The notes: generated from the letters alone by a model not told the origin. A stretch of 64,000 bases of DNA from Roseobacter cerasinus (GCF_009811755.1 NZ_BLIV01000003.1:310001-374000), one strand, 5' to 3'; counted from the stretch's first letter, positions 25,805-34,845 are shown. Numbers and translations are program-made.

Positions 25805-26697
25805 TCGTGCGCGGGGCCAAAGGCGCCGATCTCGACGGCGCGCAGACAGACGCGGTGCAATTCGGTCAGCACCGGGCGGCGGGCGCTTTCCTGCGGGAAG
25901 GCAAGGCCTAGGCGGCGGATCGGCGCGTCCTCTCCCAGCGAGATGCGCTTGAGCGGCAGGGGGCTGCCGTTTTGCACCGAGCGTCGGGGCGCGATGGCCA
26001 CGCCCAGCTTGGCATAGACCATGCTGGAAATGGCTTCGAGCCCGTCCAGCTCCATCGCCTCATGCACGCGGATGCCTTTCTTTTGCAGCCAGCTTTCGAT
26101 CATATGGCCGACCACGGCATCGCGGTTGAAGCGAATGAAAGGGTATTTGGCCAACAGCTCAAACGGGTCGTCGCAGGCGATGTCGGGTGAGGCAAGCAGC
26201 TGCAGCGGCTCTTCCGCAATGTCGAGAAAGGCCAGCCGGGCTGAGAGCAGGTCAGGCCGCGTGATGATCGCCGCATCCAGCGCGCCGCGTTCCAGTTGCG
26301 AGACCAGCTGATTGCTGAGGCCGGGAAAGAGCCGCACACGCACCTGCGGAGAGGCGGCAACCAGCATCGAGATCGCGGAGGGCACCAGCGTGGTCAGCGT
26401 CGTGGGCAGCGCGCCGAGGCTGACCTCGCCGCTGACCCCGCTGTCGCCCAGCACCGAGGGCAGCATCTGGTCATAGGCCTGCACCACATCGCGCGCCTTG
26501 GCCACCAGCGCCCGGCCCAGCGGTGTCAGCTCCGGCGTGCGGCGCGAGCGATCAAAGAGCTGAACGCCCCAGCTGTCCTCCAGCGTGCGCATCTGCTGAC
26601 TGACTGCGGCATGGGTTACATGCACGGCCCCTGCGGCCGCGCTGAAGGTCTTGTGATCATGTACGGCGATCAGGGTCCGCAGGGTGCGGATGGACAT
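25801..26697 (-). CDS. LysR-type transcriptional regulator
   Basis: A 298-residue regulator. Residues 1-60 form the winged helix (TLRTLIAVHDHKTFSAAAGAVHVT with AVSQQMRTLE), and residues 90-290 the periplasmic-binding-protein-like effector domain. It is divergent from tctC and shares the 147-base promoter region with it, the usual arrangement for a LysR activator of an uptake operon. The co-inducer is probably the organic acid taken up by the TctCBA system. It may also affect the SDH/hydratase operon, but that is inference. Confidence 0.9.
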   Translation of the reverse strand: MSIRTLRTLIAVHDHKTFSAAAGAVHVTHAAVSQQMRTLEDSWGVQLFDRSRRTPELTPLGRALVAKARDVVQAYDQMLPSVLGDSGVSGEVSLGALPTTLTTLVPSAISMLVAASPQVRVRLFPGLSNQLVSQLERGALDAAIITRPDLLSARLAFLDIAEEPLQLLASPDIACDDPFELLAKYPFIRFNRDAVVGHMIESWLQKKGIRVHEAMELDGLEAISSMVYAKLGVAIAPRRSVQNGSPLPLKRISLGEDAPIRRLGLAFPQESARRPVLTELHRVCLRAVEIGAFGPAHE

Positions 26698-26733
26698 GTG
26701 GCGACCGTCCTTTTCGTCACTTGGCCTTACTAG

Positions 26734-26758
26734 AGGTGTAATTTATTATTACTTCTAT
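26734..26758. promoter_or_regulatory. Candidate LysR binding site
   Basis: GTAAT-N5-ATTAC (26738-26752), extended outward by imperfectly matching AGA/TCT, lies in the AT-rich divergent region between the LysR gene and tctC. It fits the T-N11-A form of LysR boxes. Confidence 0.5.
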
Positions 26759-26844
26759 AAAGCATGTCTTAACGTTACCAATTGTCAAGGGCGCGGTCGG
26801 CTTGGCCCGGAACGCTCCGAAACAAGACGACTGGGAGGACAACG

Positions 26845-27831
26845 ATGACTTTCAAGACATTTGGCAAGACATTTGGCGCGGCCTGCGCGCTGAGCCTTGG
26901 TTTGGCCGGGTTGGCGCTGGCTGAATACCCCGAACGGCCCATCAATATGGTGATCCCCTATGGCGCGGGTGGCGCCACGGACATCTCGGCCCGCACGATT
27001 GCCGAACCGTTGGGGGCGGCGGTGGGCAAGCCGCTGGTCATGGCGAATGTCACAGGCGCCGGAGGGGCGACCGGGTCGGTTGCGGTGCAGAACGCCAAGG
27101 AAGACGGCTATACGATGCTCTTTGCGCGCGTCGGCTCGCATTCCGTGAACCCGGCGATGAAGGCGACGCTGCCCTATACGCTGGAAGATTTCCGCTTTGT
27201 CACGGTCTACGAGATCAACCCGGTGGCCTGCGCAGTCAGCTCGTCCTCGGGCATCACCTCGATGGAGGAACTGATCGCCAAGGTGGACCAGGGCGGCGTG
27301 ACGTATTCCTCCTCGGGCGTCGGATCGCTGCTGCATCTGGCTGCTGTCATGGTGTTGTCGGAGTTCGGGGTCGAGGAACCGCTGACCCAGACGACGCATA
27401 TTCCGCAGAAGGGCGGTGGCGCCGCAGCCACAGCGGTGCTGAACGGCACCGCGACGTTTCTCTGCACCAACTCCTCCTCTATCGCGAGCTTTGTGGCCAA
27501 CAAGCAGCTCGTGCCGCTGATGGTCACCACGGCAGAGCCGGTCCCAGGGTTCGACGTGCCGACAGCAGCGGATCTGGGCAAGCCCGCGCTGCACCAGCTG
27601 GTCGGCTGGACCGGGATTGCGGGCCCGGACGGGTTGCCGGACGAGGTGGCTGACAAATGGGGCACCTGGATGGCCAGCGCCACAGAGGATGCCGATTTCC
27701 TGGAAAAGATGACCGCGCGCGGCTCTGTCATCGAATTGATGTCTCCTGAAGACGCGAACGCTTTCATTCAGGGCCAATACGACACCTTCCGGAAACTTGT
27801 TGACGATCTGGGCATGCGGATTGAAGGCTAG
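26845..27831 (+). CDS. tctC: TTT transporter solute-binding protein (TctC/Bug family)
   Basis: A 328-residue periplasmic receptor of the tripartite tricarboxylate transporter family. The signal peptide ends near GLALAEYP. The mature region opens with YPERPINMVIPYGAGGATDISART, the Bug-family ligand loop, and later has SSGVGSLLHLAA. A GGGAGG lies eight bases before the ATG. Known ligands include citrate, tricarballylate and other carboxylates. It is the first gene of tctCBA and is separated from tctB by a hairpin. Confidence 0.92.
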   Translation: MTFKTFGKTFGAACALSLGLAGLALAEYPERPINMVIPYGAGGATDISARTIAEPLGAAVGKPLVMANVTGAGGATGSVAVQNAKEDGYTMLFARVGSHSVNPAMKATLPYTLEDFRFVTVYEINPVACAVSSSSGITSMEELIAKVDQGGVTYSSSGVGSLLHLAAVMVLSEFGVEEPLTQTTHIPQKGGGAAATAVLNGTATFLCTNSSSIASFVANKQLVPLMVTTAEPVPGFDVPTAADLGKPALHQLVGWTGIAGPDGLPDEVADKWGTWMASATEDADFLEKMTARGSVIELMSPEDANAFIQGQYDTFRKLVDDLGMRIEG

Positions 27832-27856
27832 GCGGACCGCCCGTCGATAGAGACAC

Positions 27857-27883
27857 GCGCCGGGCGTTCAGATCGCCCGGCGC
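27857..27883 (+). promoter_or_regulatory. Perfect hairpin between tctC and tctB
   Basis: Ten-base arms GCGCCGGGCG and CGCCCGGCGC surround a seven-base loop in the tctC-tctB gap. Only three T follow closely. Like the TRAP hairpin at 15804, it probably stabilises or partly terminates the binding-protein message. Confidence 0.7.
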
Positions 27884-27915
27884 TTTGCGTCAGGCGTGAC
27901 CGGGGAAGGGGGCCG

Positions 27916-28407
27916 ATGACACAGCGACAGGTGCAAATGCGGCTGGGGGTGGGCGCGGTGCTGGCCGCGCTCTTTCTGGCGGTTTATGCCATTCCGGCCT
28001 GGGTGTCCTCGCCCAGCAATGTGGGCAACATCATCCTGTCGCCGCTGTTTTGGCCCTACGCCCTGGCGGGGTTCACCGGGCTGACGGGCTTTGGGCTGAT
28101 CTATTCGGGCCTGCGGCTGGACCAGAGTGGCGCGCCGCTGGAAGAGCCGAGCGACGAGGCCGGTGCCGCCTGGGTGCGGCTGGCCCTGATGGCGGTGATC
28201 ATGGTGCTGACCATGCTTTTGCTGCCGGGTCTGGGCATGGTGCTGACCTCAATGCTGATATTCGCGGCCACCGCCTTTCTGGTGCGCACGCGTCATCCGA
28301 TGACCGCGCTGGTCTGCGCCGTCCTGGTGCCGCTGGTGCTTTACGCCTTCTTTGCCCATGTGGCGGGCGTTGCGATCCCGCAGGGTGAGGTTTTGAGGCT
28401 GCCATGA
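27916..28407 (+). CDS. tctB: TTT transporter small membrane subunit
   Basis: A 163-residue membrane protein with four hydrophobic helices (about 12-32, 45-65, 90-110, 118-145), the size and topology of TctB. It is poorly conserved in sequence, so the call rests on place: it lies between tctC and tctA and overlaps tctA by four bases (ATGA). Confidence 0.88.
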   Translation: MTQRQVQMRLGVGAVLAALFLAVYAIPAWVSSPSNVGNIILSPLFWPYALAGFTGLTGFGLIYSGLRLDQSGAPLEEPSDEAGAAWVRLALMAVIMVLTMLLLPGLGMVLTSMLIFAATAFLVRTRHPMTALVCAVLVPLVLYAFFAHVAGVAIPQGEVLRLP

Positions 28408-29918
28408 GCTTTGTCGACAGCCTCGCCGCTGGCCTCAGCCTGGTCGGCAATATCGAAGCCTTTCTGGCGCTGTTTCTCGGTGTGGCCATTGGCGTGATTG
28501 GTGGGGCGATCCCCGGCATGTCGGCCACCATGGCCGTCGCACTGACCCTGCCTTTCACCTTTGCGATGCAGCCGATCACGGGCATCCTTTTGCTGCTGGG
28601 CGTCTACAAAGGCGGCATCTTCGGCGGGTCGATTCCGGCGATCCTGATCAAGACGCCGGGCACCCCTGCGTCCTCCGCCACCATCCTCGATGGCTACCCG
28701 ATGGCTGAGAAGGGTGAGGCGGGGCGCGCGCTTGGCATGGCGCTCTGGGCGTCCTGCACGGCGGATGTGATCTCGAACCTCTCGCTGATCCTCTTTGCCG
28801 GGTGGCTTGCGTCTTTCGCGCTCAGCTTCGGCCCGCCGGAGTTCTTCACGCTGATCCTGTTTTCGCTGACCATCATCGCCGGTGTCTCAGGCGAGAGCCT
28901 GCTGCGCGGCGCGCTTTCGGCGTTGCTGGGCCTGCTGCTGGCAACCATCGGGCTGGATCTGGTCTATGGCACCAACCGCTTCACCTTTGGTGACCCGAAT
29001 ATGATGGGGGGCTTGAACTTCATCGCGGTGCTGATCGGGCTCTTCGCCATCCCCGAAATCCTCGCCATGGTCCGGCACCCGACCGCGCATGTGGGCAAGG
29101 CGCGCTCTTTGGGTAAGAACTGGGTCACCTTCGGGGAGTACCGCCGCAGTTTCAAATCCATTGTGCGGGGCAGCTTTATCGGGGTTTTCCTCGGCTCCAT
29201 CCCCGGCATTGGCGCAGCCCCATCGGCCTTCCTCAGCTATTCCGAAGCGCGCCGGACCTCAAAGAACCGCGAGAATTTCGGCAAGGGTGAGATCGAAGGC
29301 GTCGCGGCCTCAGAGGCCGGCAACAACGGGGTGGCCGGTGCGACGCTGATCCCGCTTCTGGCCCTTGGCGTGCCGGGAGACGTGATCACCGCCATCATCA
29401 TCGGTGCCTTCATGATCCACGGGCTGCAACCCGGCCCGATGATGTTCATCCTCAACGTCGACATCATCTATGGGCTGTTCATCGGGCTGATCGTCAGCTC
29501 GGTCTTTCTGTTCCTCATCGGGTCCATCGCCATTCGCGGCTTCAAATACGTGGCGGATGTGCCCAAGCGCATCCTGATCCCCGCCGTGCTGGTGCTCTGC
29601 ATCTACGGGGTCTTTGCGGTGAACAACAATATCTTCGACGTGGGCGTGATGTTCGTGATGGGCTGGATCGGCTTTGCCATGATGCGCTACCGGGTGCCTG
29701 CCGCGCCCTTCCTCATTGCCTTCATCCTTGGGCCGCTGCTGGAAGATAATTTCCGCCAGTCCATGCTGATGTCCGGCAGCGATCCGGCCATCCTCGTGCG
29801 TGGGCCGATCACATGGTTCTTCTGGGCAATGACCCTGCTGACAATCATCGCCATTGCGCGCGCGGGCATCCGCGCGGTGAAAGCGGGCCCGCTGTTGGGC
29901 CAGCCGCCGCAGGGGTGA
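28404..29918 (+). CDS. tctA: TTT transporter large permease subunit
   Basis: A 504-residue protein with about twelve membrane helices. Family blocks include GAIPGMSATMAVALTLPFTF, YKGGIFGGSIPAILIKTPGTPAS (split here by the Gly-rich turn), LGSIPGIGAAPSAFLSYSEARR and LALGVPGDVITAIIIGAFMIHG. It forms the transport channel with TctB and works with the TctC receptor. It is the last gene of the importer operon; the membrane redox cluster begins 130 bases on. Confidence 0.92.
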   Translation: MSFVDSLAAGLSLVGNIEAFLALFLGVAIGVIGGAIPGMSATMAVALTLPFTFAMQPITGILLLLGVYKGGIFGGSIPAILIKTPGTPASSATILDGYPMAEKGEAGRALGMALWASCTADVISNLSLILFAGWLASFALSFGPPEFFTLILFSLTIIAGVSGESLLRGALSALLGLLLATIGLDLVYGTNRFTFGDPNMMGGLNFIAVLIGLFAIPEILAMVRHPTAHVGKARSLGKNWVTFGEYRRSFKSIVRGSFIGVFLGSIPGIGAAPSAFLSYSEARRTSKNRENFGKGEIEGVAASEAGNNGVAGATLIPLLALGVPGDVITAIIIGAFMIHGLQPGPMMFILNVDIIYGLFIGLIVSSVFLFLIGSIAIRGFKYVADVPKRILIPAVLVLCIYGVFAVNNNIFDVGVMFVMGWIGFAMMRYRVPAAPFLIAFILGPLLEDNFRQSMLMSGSDPAILVRGPITWFFWAMTLLTIIAIARAGIRAVKAGPLLGQPPQG

Positions 29919-30048
29919 CATGCAAAGGCCACACGGGCAGACATTTCAGCGGTAACTGAAAAATAACCAAAAATGTGATTTGGTCGAAAGGGTGAGCCGC
30001 GTGCACCTTGGAGCGCAAGACTGTGTCGAGGATCGGAGCGCCAGAAAC

Positions 30049-30426
30049 ATGACCCAAGCCGAAGCCATCCTCATGGGGTTGCGCATCTGGGGGAGCATCG
30101 GCGCTGTGGTTGCGGCGATCTTCCTGACCATCGGCATGGACCGCATCGATGAGGATGCGCGTGAGGCCTACATCTTTCGGCCACTTCTGATCCCGGGCGT
30201 TCTTGTGATCTGGCCGCTCGTGCTGTGGCGTTGGTATCTCTTCGAGAGCGGGCGCGAACGCTGGCCCGGCCGCTATGACCCGCCGCGCCGGGCGCATTTT
30301 GTGGTGGGCTGGTTGCTGCCCATTGGCATCTGCGCAATCATCGTCATTGGCCTTAGCCAGCGGCAAACCTGGCCCACCGACATCGCACCGCTGCAGCTCT
30401 CCGGCCAAGTGGAGGCTGCCCAATGA
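30049..30426 (+). CDS. Small membrane protein, first gene of the redox cluster
   Basis: I do not recognise this 125-residue protein. It has three hydrophobic stretches (about 10-28, 46-62 and 85-105), with a charged loop IDEDAREAYIF after the first helix and an RPPRRAHF-type basic loop before the third. The ATG at 30049 is preferred over an in-frame upstream start because it is followed by a hydrophobic helix at the expected place. The last four bases overlap the ferric-reductase/Rieske gene, so the two are co-translated. A structural or assembly subunit of a membrane redox complex is likely. Confidence 0.75.
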   Translation: MTQAEAILMGLRIWGSIGAVVAAIFLTIGMDRIDEDAREAYIFRPLLIPGVLVIWPLVLWRWYLFESGRERWPGRYDPPRRAHFVVGWLLPIGICAIIVIGLSQRQTWPTDIAPLQLSGQVEAAQ

Positions 30427-31481
30427 GTGTGAAGTACATCCCCGTCCAGTGGAATACGAATAAATACATCTACGATGCGGTAATGCTGCTGGGCGTGGGT
30501 CTGTTCCTTTATGTGTTCCTCTATGTCGCCCCCGGCATTCTGAGCCACGAGCGACCGATCAACCCGCAAATCCACAACGCGCGCGCCTTTGGCGCCTGCG
30601 CCTTTGTGATGTTGACGGTGATCTTGTGCATCGGCCCGCTGGCGCGGCTCGACCCGCGGGTTTTGCCGCTGCTTTACAACCGGCGGCACTTTGGCGTGAT
30701 GACGGCCTTTGTGGCGACCACCCATGCGGGCTATATCGTGGATTGGTACTTCGCCTTTTCCGCATCGAACAAATACGAGGCGCTGCTCTTTGCCAACACG
30801 AGCTACGGGCAACTGGCGGGCTTTCCCTTTGAGGTCTTTGGCCTCTTTGCGCTCGTCACGCTGATCCTGCTGGCGGCGACAAGCCATGACTTCTGGATGA
30901 AGTTCCTCAGCCCGCCGGTGTGGAAGCGCATCCATTATCTGATCTATCCCGCCTATCTGTCTGTCGTGGCGCATGTGTCCTTCGGCATTCTGCAGGACCA
31001 GCAAAACCACGCGGTCACGGTGATCTTCATCGGAGGGGCGGCGGCAGTGGGCCTCCTGCATTTGCTTGCCGCCCTGCAGGAGCGCAGCACGGATGCCAAG
31101 CTGTTGGCAGCGGCTGCCGACTGGGTGCCCGTCTGCGACATCGCCGAGATGAAGGACGGTTTTGCCAAGATCAAGCTTCTGGCGAGTGGTGAACGTGTTG
31201 CGGTCTATCTCAACGCCGGCAAGCTCAGCGCGATCTCGAATGCCTGCGCGCATCAGAACGGGCCGCTGGGGGAGGGGCGTATCATCGACTGCCTGGTGAC
31301 CTGCCCTTGGCATGGTTTCCAATACGATGTGACCAATGGGCGTTCACCCGCACCCTTCACCGAGAAGGTCCCGACCTACAATCTGAAACTGGAGGGCACC
31401 GCCGTGCTGGTTGACCCGCGGGCCAATGTGCCGGGGACCTATGTGGAGCCGGTGCCCGTCCCGCAAGGAGCCACCGGATGA
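30423..31481 (+). CDS. Ferric-reductase-like membrane domain fused to a Rieske [2Fe-2S] domain
   Basis: A 352-residue fusion. Residues 15-220 form about six membrane helices of the ferric-reductase/YedZ type, with His101, His171 and His184 placed as possible haem b ligands. Residues 235-335 form a Rieske ferredoxin domain with Cys275-x-His277 and Cys294-x2-His297, the exact cluster motif. Electrons could pass between the [2Fe-2S] centre and membrane haem. No NAD or FAD domain follows, unlike NADPH oxidases, so partner proteins must supply the electron donor or acceptor. It overlaps both neighbours by four bases. Biological role unknown. Confidence 0.85.
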   Translation: MSVKYIPVQWNTNKYIYDAVMLLGVGLFLYVFLYVAPGILSHERPINPQIHNARAFGACAFVMLTVILCIGPLARLDPRVLPLLYNRRHFGVMTAFVATTHAGYIVDWYFAFSASNKYEALLFANTSYGQLAGFPFEVFGLFALVTLILLAATSHDFWMKFLSPPVWKRIHYLIYPAYLSVVAHVSFGILQDQQNHAVTVIFIGGAAAVGLLHLLAALQERSTDAKLLAAAADWVPVCDIAEMKDGFAKIKLLASGERVAVYLNAGKLSAISNACAHQNGPLGEGRIIDCLVTCPWHGFQYDVTNGRSPAPFTEKVPTYNLKLEGTAVLVDPRANVPGTYVEPVPVPQGATG

Positions 31482-32236
31482 GCGACAAGGACAGTTTCTT
31501 CGTTGGCTACCTGCCCGCGCCCAAGGCGCTGCGGGGGCTGTTGCTGGCGGTTTGTGTGCTCTTTGTCTCGGGCCTTGCGGGCTTCGGACTGGCGCTTGGT
31601 GTGGCACAGGACGATCCGGGCGAGGGGGCCTTTCGCTTCGACTATGGGCGCCAGACCGTGACCGGGGTGGTGGAGCTGACACCCTATCCGCTGTTGCGCG
31701 TAACCGAAGGGAATGAGCGGATCCCGGCGGGGCATACGTTGATGCTGGCCGGGGGCGGCAAGACCAATGTGGAGGATCGGGCGATCCCGCTTGAGGGGCA
31801 GCTGGCGCAGGCGTCGGGTGTGATGCTGGAGCGCGGAACGCTGGACATGTTGCAACTGCGCGGCGGGCGCAATGGCCTTCAGGCGGTCGAGGGTGCTGTG
31901 CCGGAGATGGGGACCGTGCCGCTGGGCCGCTGGAAACTGGCGGGCGAGATTTGCGACGGCAAATGCCTCGCAGGCGCCATGCGCCCTGGGCGCGGGCTGG
32001 CGCATAAGGCCTGCGCCAATCTCTGTCTGCTGGGTAAGGTGCCACCCGTCTTTGTCTCCTCCCAGCCGGTGGACGGGTCGGAGTTCCTGCTGATCACCGG
32101 CCCCAATGGGGAGCATCTGCCCGAGAAGGCCTATCACTACGTGGCGCAATTCATCTCACTGGAAGGTGAGGTGGAGCGGCGGGGTGATCTGCTGGTGTTG
32201 CGCTTGGATCCGGACACGCTGGAGGTGCTGCGGTGA
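31478..32236 (+). CDS. Membrane-anchored protein with Cys/His motif, function unknown
   Basis: A 252-residue protein with one N-terminal membrane helix (about 18-44) and a large, probably periplasmic, domain. Its key feature is a compact motif at Cys159-x3-Cys163, His176, Cys179-x3-Cys183, set in ICDGKCLAGAM and HKACANLC with Pro-Gly residues between. This pattern looks made to bind a metal or haem-like cofactor or to do thiol chemistry. It is co-translated with the Rieske fusion. I recognise no named family. Confidence 0.8.
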   Translation: MSDKDSFFVGYLPAPKALRGLLLAVCVLFVSGLAGFGLALGVAQDDPGEGAFRFDYGRQTVTGVVELTPYPLLRVTEGNERIPAGHTLMLAGGGKTNVEDRAIPLEGQLAQASGVMLERGTLDMLQLRGGRNGLQAVEGAVPEMGTVPLGRWKLAGEICDGKCLAGAMRPGRGLAHKACANLCLLGKVPPVFVSSQPVDGSEFLLITGPNGEHLPEKAYHYVAQFISLEGEVERRGDLLVLRLDPDTLEVLR

Positions 32237-32502
32237 TGCGCCGCGTGCCAATGCTGTTGCTGGTCGCGGGGATTGCGGCTGTCTTCTTCTATTTCTCGCG
32301 GTTTTGGTATCTCTCGCTTTGGGACAGGCCCGGACTATTTGGATGGGACGCGCTGCGCCCGCAGGGCGGTCTGGTCGGCCAATGGCTGCGTGGCACTGAT
32401 GCCGCACCCTTTGAGCTTCTGGTCTGGGCGTTAGGATGTTTTGCGGTGCTGAGCCTTGCTCAGAAAGTCGTCGATCTGCTGAGCAAACCTTCCGACAAGT
32501 GA
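32236..32502 (+). CDS. Small two-helix membrane protein, last gene of the redox cluster
   Basis: An 88-residue protein with hydrophobic segments at about 5-25 and 60-80. The ATG overlaps the previous stop as TGATG; a GTG three bases upstream is the other option. The middle holds an aromatic run (FSRFWYLSLWD). No family is recognised. Four co-translated genes of this kind suggest a stable membrane complex. Confidence 0.7.
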   Translation: MRRVPMLLLVAGIAAVFFYFSRFWYLSLWDRPGLFGWDALRPQGGLVGQWLRGTDAAPFELLVWALGCFAVLSLAQKVVDLLSKPSDK

Positions 32503-32627
32503 GGGACCGCACCCTCGACAATTGCAGCGGTTGCAGGCTGCCCCCCATTTGATTGCAGAGCATGCGGCCATGCCGTAGGACAGTGCAACTGAGCACAAAA
32601 TGCGTAGCACATGACCCGACCTGACCC

Positions 32628-33332
32628 ATGAACGACATATATGACGGGCTGCTGTCCGCGTTCTGGCTGGTGGTGACGCTTGACGCTGACCTTCTGGAGA
32701 TTTCGCTGCGCTCGCTGCAAGTCAGCCTGACAGCGCTGGTGATCGCCTCAGCCATTGCGCTGCCCTTGGGCACGTTACTCGCGATCCGCCGGTTTCGGTA
32801 TCGGCGGTTGACGATATCGTTGCTGAATGCGCTGATGGGGCTGCCGCCGGTGGTCGTCGGCCTCCTCGTCTATATCCTGCTGTCGCGTTCGGGGCCGCTT
32901 GGCGTGCTGGGGCTGCTCTTTACCCCCACGGCCATGATCATTGCACAGGTCATCATTATCACGCCACTCATCGCCTCGATCACCCATCAGGCCATGCGCG
33001 AGCTGTGGGCCGAATACCACGATCTGTTGATTTCCCTGAACACCAGCGGCTGGCAGCGCATCCGCACGCTGATCTGGGACGGGCGACGCAACCTGCTGAC
33101 CGCCTCGCTGGCCGGCTTTGGCCGGGCTATTGGCGAGGTCGGTGCGATTATGATCGTGGGCGGCAACATCGACAATGCAACCCGCGTGCTGACCACGGCG
33201 ATTGCGTTGGAGACAGGCAAAGGCGACTTTGCTCTCGCTCTGGCCTTGGGCTTTGTACTGATCGCGCTCGCCATCGGGATCAATGTGGCCATTCACTGGC
33301 TCTCGCGCACAGAACGGGAGGGGCGGTGGTGA
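32628..33332 (+). CDS. tupB: Tungstate ABC transporter permease
   Basis: A 234-residue permease with five to six helices. SGWQRIRTLIWDGRRNLLTA is the cytoplasmic loop that contacts the ATPase, and GFGRAIGEVGAIMIVGGNI is a strong TupB/WtpB-type block. It is first in tupBCA, an order in which the binding protein comes last. A 125-base gap without an obvious terminator separates it from the redox cluster. Confidence 0.88.
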   Translation: MNDIYDGLLSAFWLVVTLDADLLEISLRSLQVSLTALVIASAIALPLGTLLAIRRFRYRRLTISLLNALMGLPPVVVGLLVYILLSRSGPLGVLGLLFTPTAMIIAQVIIITPLIASITHQAMRELWAEYHDLLISLNTSGWQRIRTLIWDGRRNLLTASLAGFGRAIGEVGAIMIVGGNIDNATRVLTTAIALETGKGDFALALALGFVLIALAIGINVAIHWLSRTEREGRW

Positions 33333-34042
33333 GCAGCATCCTGCCTTTGACCCTGACGGATGTCGCCGTGCGCAGACGCGGCAAAACGCTGCTTGGGCCG
33401 GTTGATCTCAGCCTGGAGGCCACGGGCCTGACGATCATCATCGGCCCCAACGGCAGCGGCAAGACCACGCTGCTGCGTGCCATGCATGGGGTGGAACGGC
33501 TGAGCACGGGCGCCGTGCGCTGGTCGGTTCCAGATGAGCAGGCGCAGCACCGGCAGGCCTATGTGTTCCAGACCCCGATCATGCTGCGCCGCTCCGTGGC
33601 GGACAATCTGCGCTACCCCTTGCAGCTTTTGCGCCTGCCGCGCGCCGAGATTGGCGCGCGTGTGGCCGACTGGCTGGCCCGGATTGGGCTGGAGGAGCGT
33701 GCGAGCCTGCAGGCCACGCGCCTGTCTGGCGGTGAAAAACAGCGGCTGGCGATCGCCCGGGCGCTGATCCGCAGGCCGGATGTGCTGTTTCTCGATGAAC
33801 CCTGCGCCAATCTCGATGGCGCCTCGACCCGGGCCATTGAGGCGCTGTTACAGGCCGCCCTTGATGAAAAAACCCGCATTATCATGACCACACATGATCT
33901 GGGTCAAGCCAGACGATTGGCCAGCGATGCTATCTTCATGCTGCACGGCGTGGTGCATGAAGCAGGCTCTGCCGCGCGTTTCTTCGGCGCGCCATGCACG
34001 GAGGAGCTAGAGGCATTTTTCAGAGGAGATATCATCGCATGA
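33329..34042 (+). CDS. tupC: Tungstate ABC transporter ATP-binding protein
   Basis: A 237-residue ATPase: Walker A GPNGSGKTT, signature RLSGGEKQRLAIARAL, Walker B VLFLDEPCANLD and switch His MTTHDLGQARRLA. The likely start is GTG at 33329, overlapping the tupB stop; a second GTG is three bases upstream. It has no C-terminal MOP domain, unlike modC in this window, which fits the tungstate branch. Confidence 0.88.
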   Translation: MSSILPLTLTDVAVRRRGKTLLGPVDLSLEATGLTIIIGPNGSGKTTLLRAMHGVERLSTGAVRWSVPDEQAQHRQAYVFQTPIMLRRSVADNLRYPLQLLRLPRAEIGARVADWLARIGLEERASLQATRLSGGEKQRLAIARALIRRPDVLFLDEPCANLDGASTRAIEALLQAALDEKTRIIMTTHDLGQARRLASDAIFMLHGVVHEAGSAARFFGAPCTEELEAFFRGDIIA

Positions 34043-34845
34043 TCCACCGCATTCTCGCCTTGGCGACGGCAGTGACGCTTGGAACCGCAGTTTTGGCCGA
34101 AGAGATGAAACTGGCCGTCACCACGTCATTTGAAAACTCAGGTCTGGCAGATGTGTTGCTGCCCGCGATCAAGGAGGATCTGGGGCTTGATGTGCAACTG
34201 CTGGTCGTTGGAACCGGGCAGGCACTGCGGCTGGGGCAGGCGGGGGATGTGGATGCCATCCTCGTGCACTCCCGCACGGCAGAAGAGGCCTTTGTGGCTG
34301 AGGGCTATGGCACCCATCGCCGCGAGATCATGTACAACGACTTTGTCTTCATCGGGCCAGCGGGGGATCCGGCGGGGATCGCTGTGGCGGGCTCTGCCGC
34401 CGAGGCGCTGCAGCGGATCAGTGCGGCGGAGCCCGCCTTCGTCAGCCGTGGTGATGAAAGCGGCACGCATAAGAAAGAGCGCGCGCTGTGGGCGGAGGCC
34501 GGGCTGTCACCTGAGACGTTTGGCGCGTGGTACCGAGAAGTGGGGGCAGGCATGGGCGCCAGCCTCAACACCGCCGCTGGGCTTGACGCCTATATCCTCG
34601 CGGATCGCGCGAGCTGGCTGAACTTCGGCAATCCGGCGGGGTTGGCTTTGCTCTATTCAGGAGCCCCCGCGCTTTTCAACCAATACGCCTTTCTCGCGGT
34701 GAACCCCGAACGGCACAGCCACGTGCGTCATGATCTGGCCGTGCAGTTGGAAGGCTGGCTCACCAGCCGACGCGCAGCGGATCTCATCAACGGCTACACG
34801 ATCAATGGCGAGACGCTGTTTATCTTTAACGCTGGTCCCGAGTAA
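34039..34845 (+). CDS. tupA: Tungstate-binding periplasmic protein
   Basis: A 268-residue receptor with a signal peptide ending near TAVLAEE. The TTSFENSGLADVLLPAIKE start, VDAILVHSR, YNDFVFIGPAGDP and FVSRGDESGTHKKE blocks match TupA, with Thr/Ser/Arg residues for the oxyanion. TupA-type proteins are highly selective for tungstate over molybdate. Together with modABC at 5.8-8.4 kb this gives the cell separate routes for both metals. Confidence 0.9.
   Translation: MIHRILALATAVTLGTAVLAEEMKLAVTTSFENSGLADVLLPAIKEDLGLDVQLLVVGTGQALRLGQAGDVDAILVHSRTAEEAFVAEGYGTHRREIMYNDFVFIGPAGDPAGIAVAGSAAEALQRISAAEPAFVSRGDESGTHKKERALWAEAGLSPETFGAWYREVGAGMGASLNTAAGLDAYILADRASWLNFGNPAGLALLYSGAPALFNQYAFLAVNPERHSHVRHDLAVQLEGWLTSRRAADLINGYTINGETLFIFNAGPE

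Noticed and set aside
32503-32627. A riboswitch upstream of tupB
   Set aside because: The 125-base gap shows only short weak pairing and no recognised riboswitch core.
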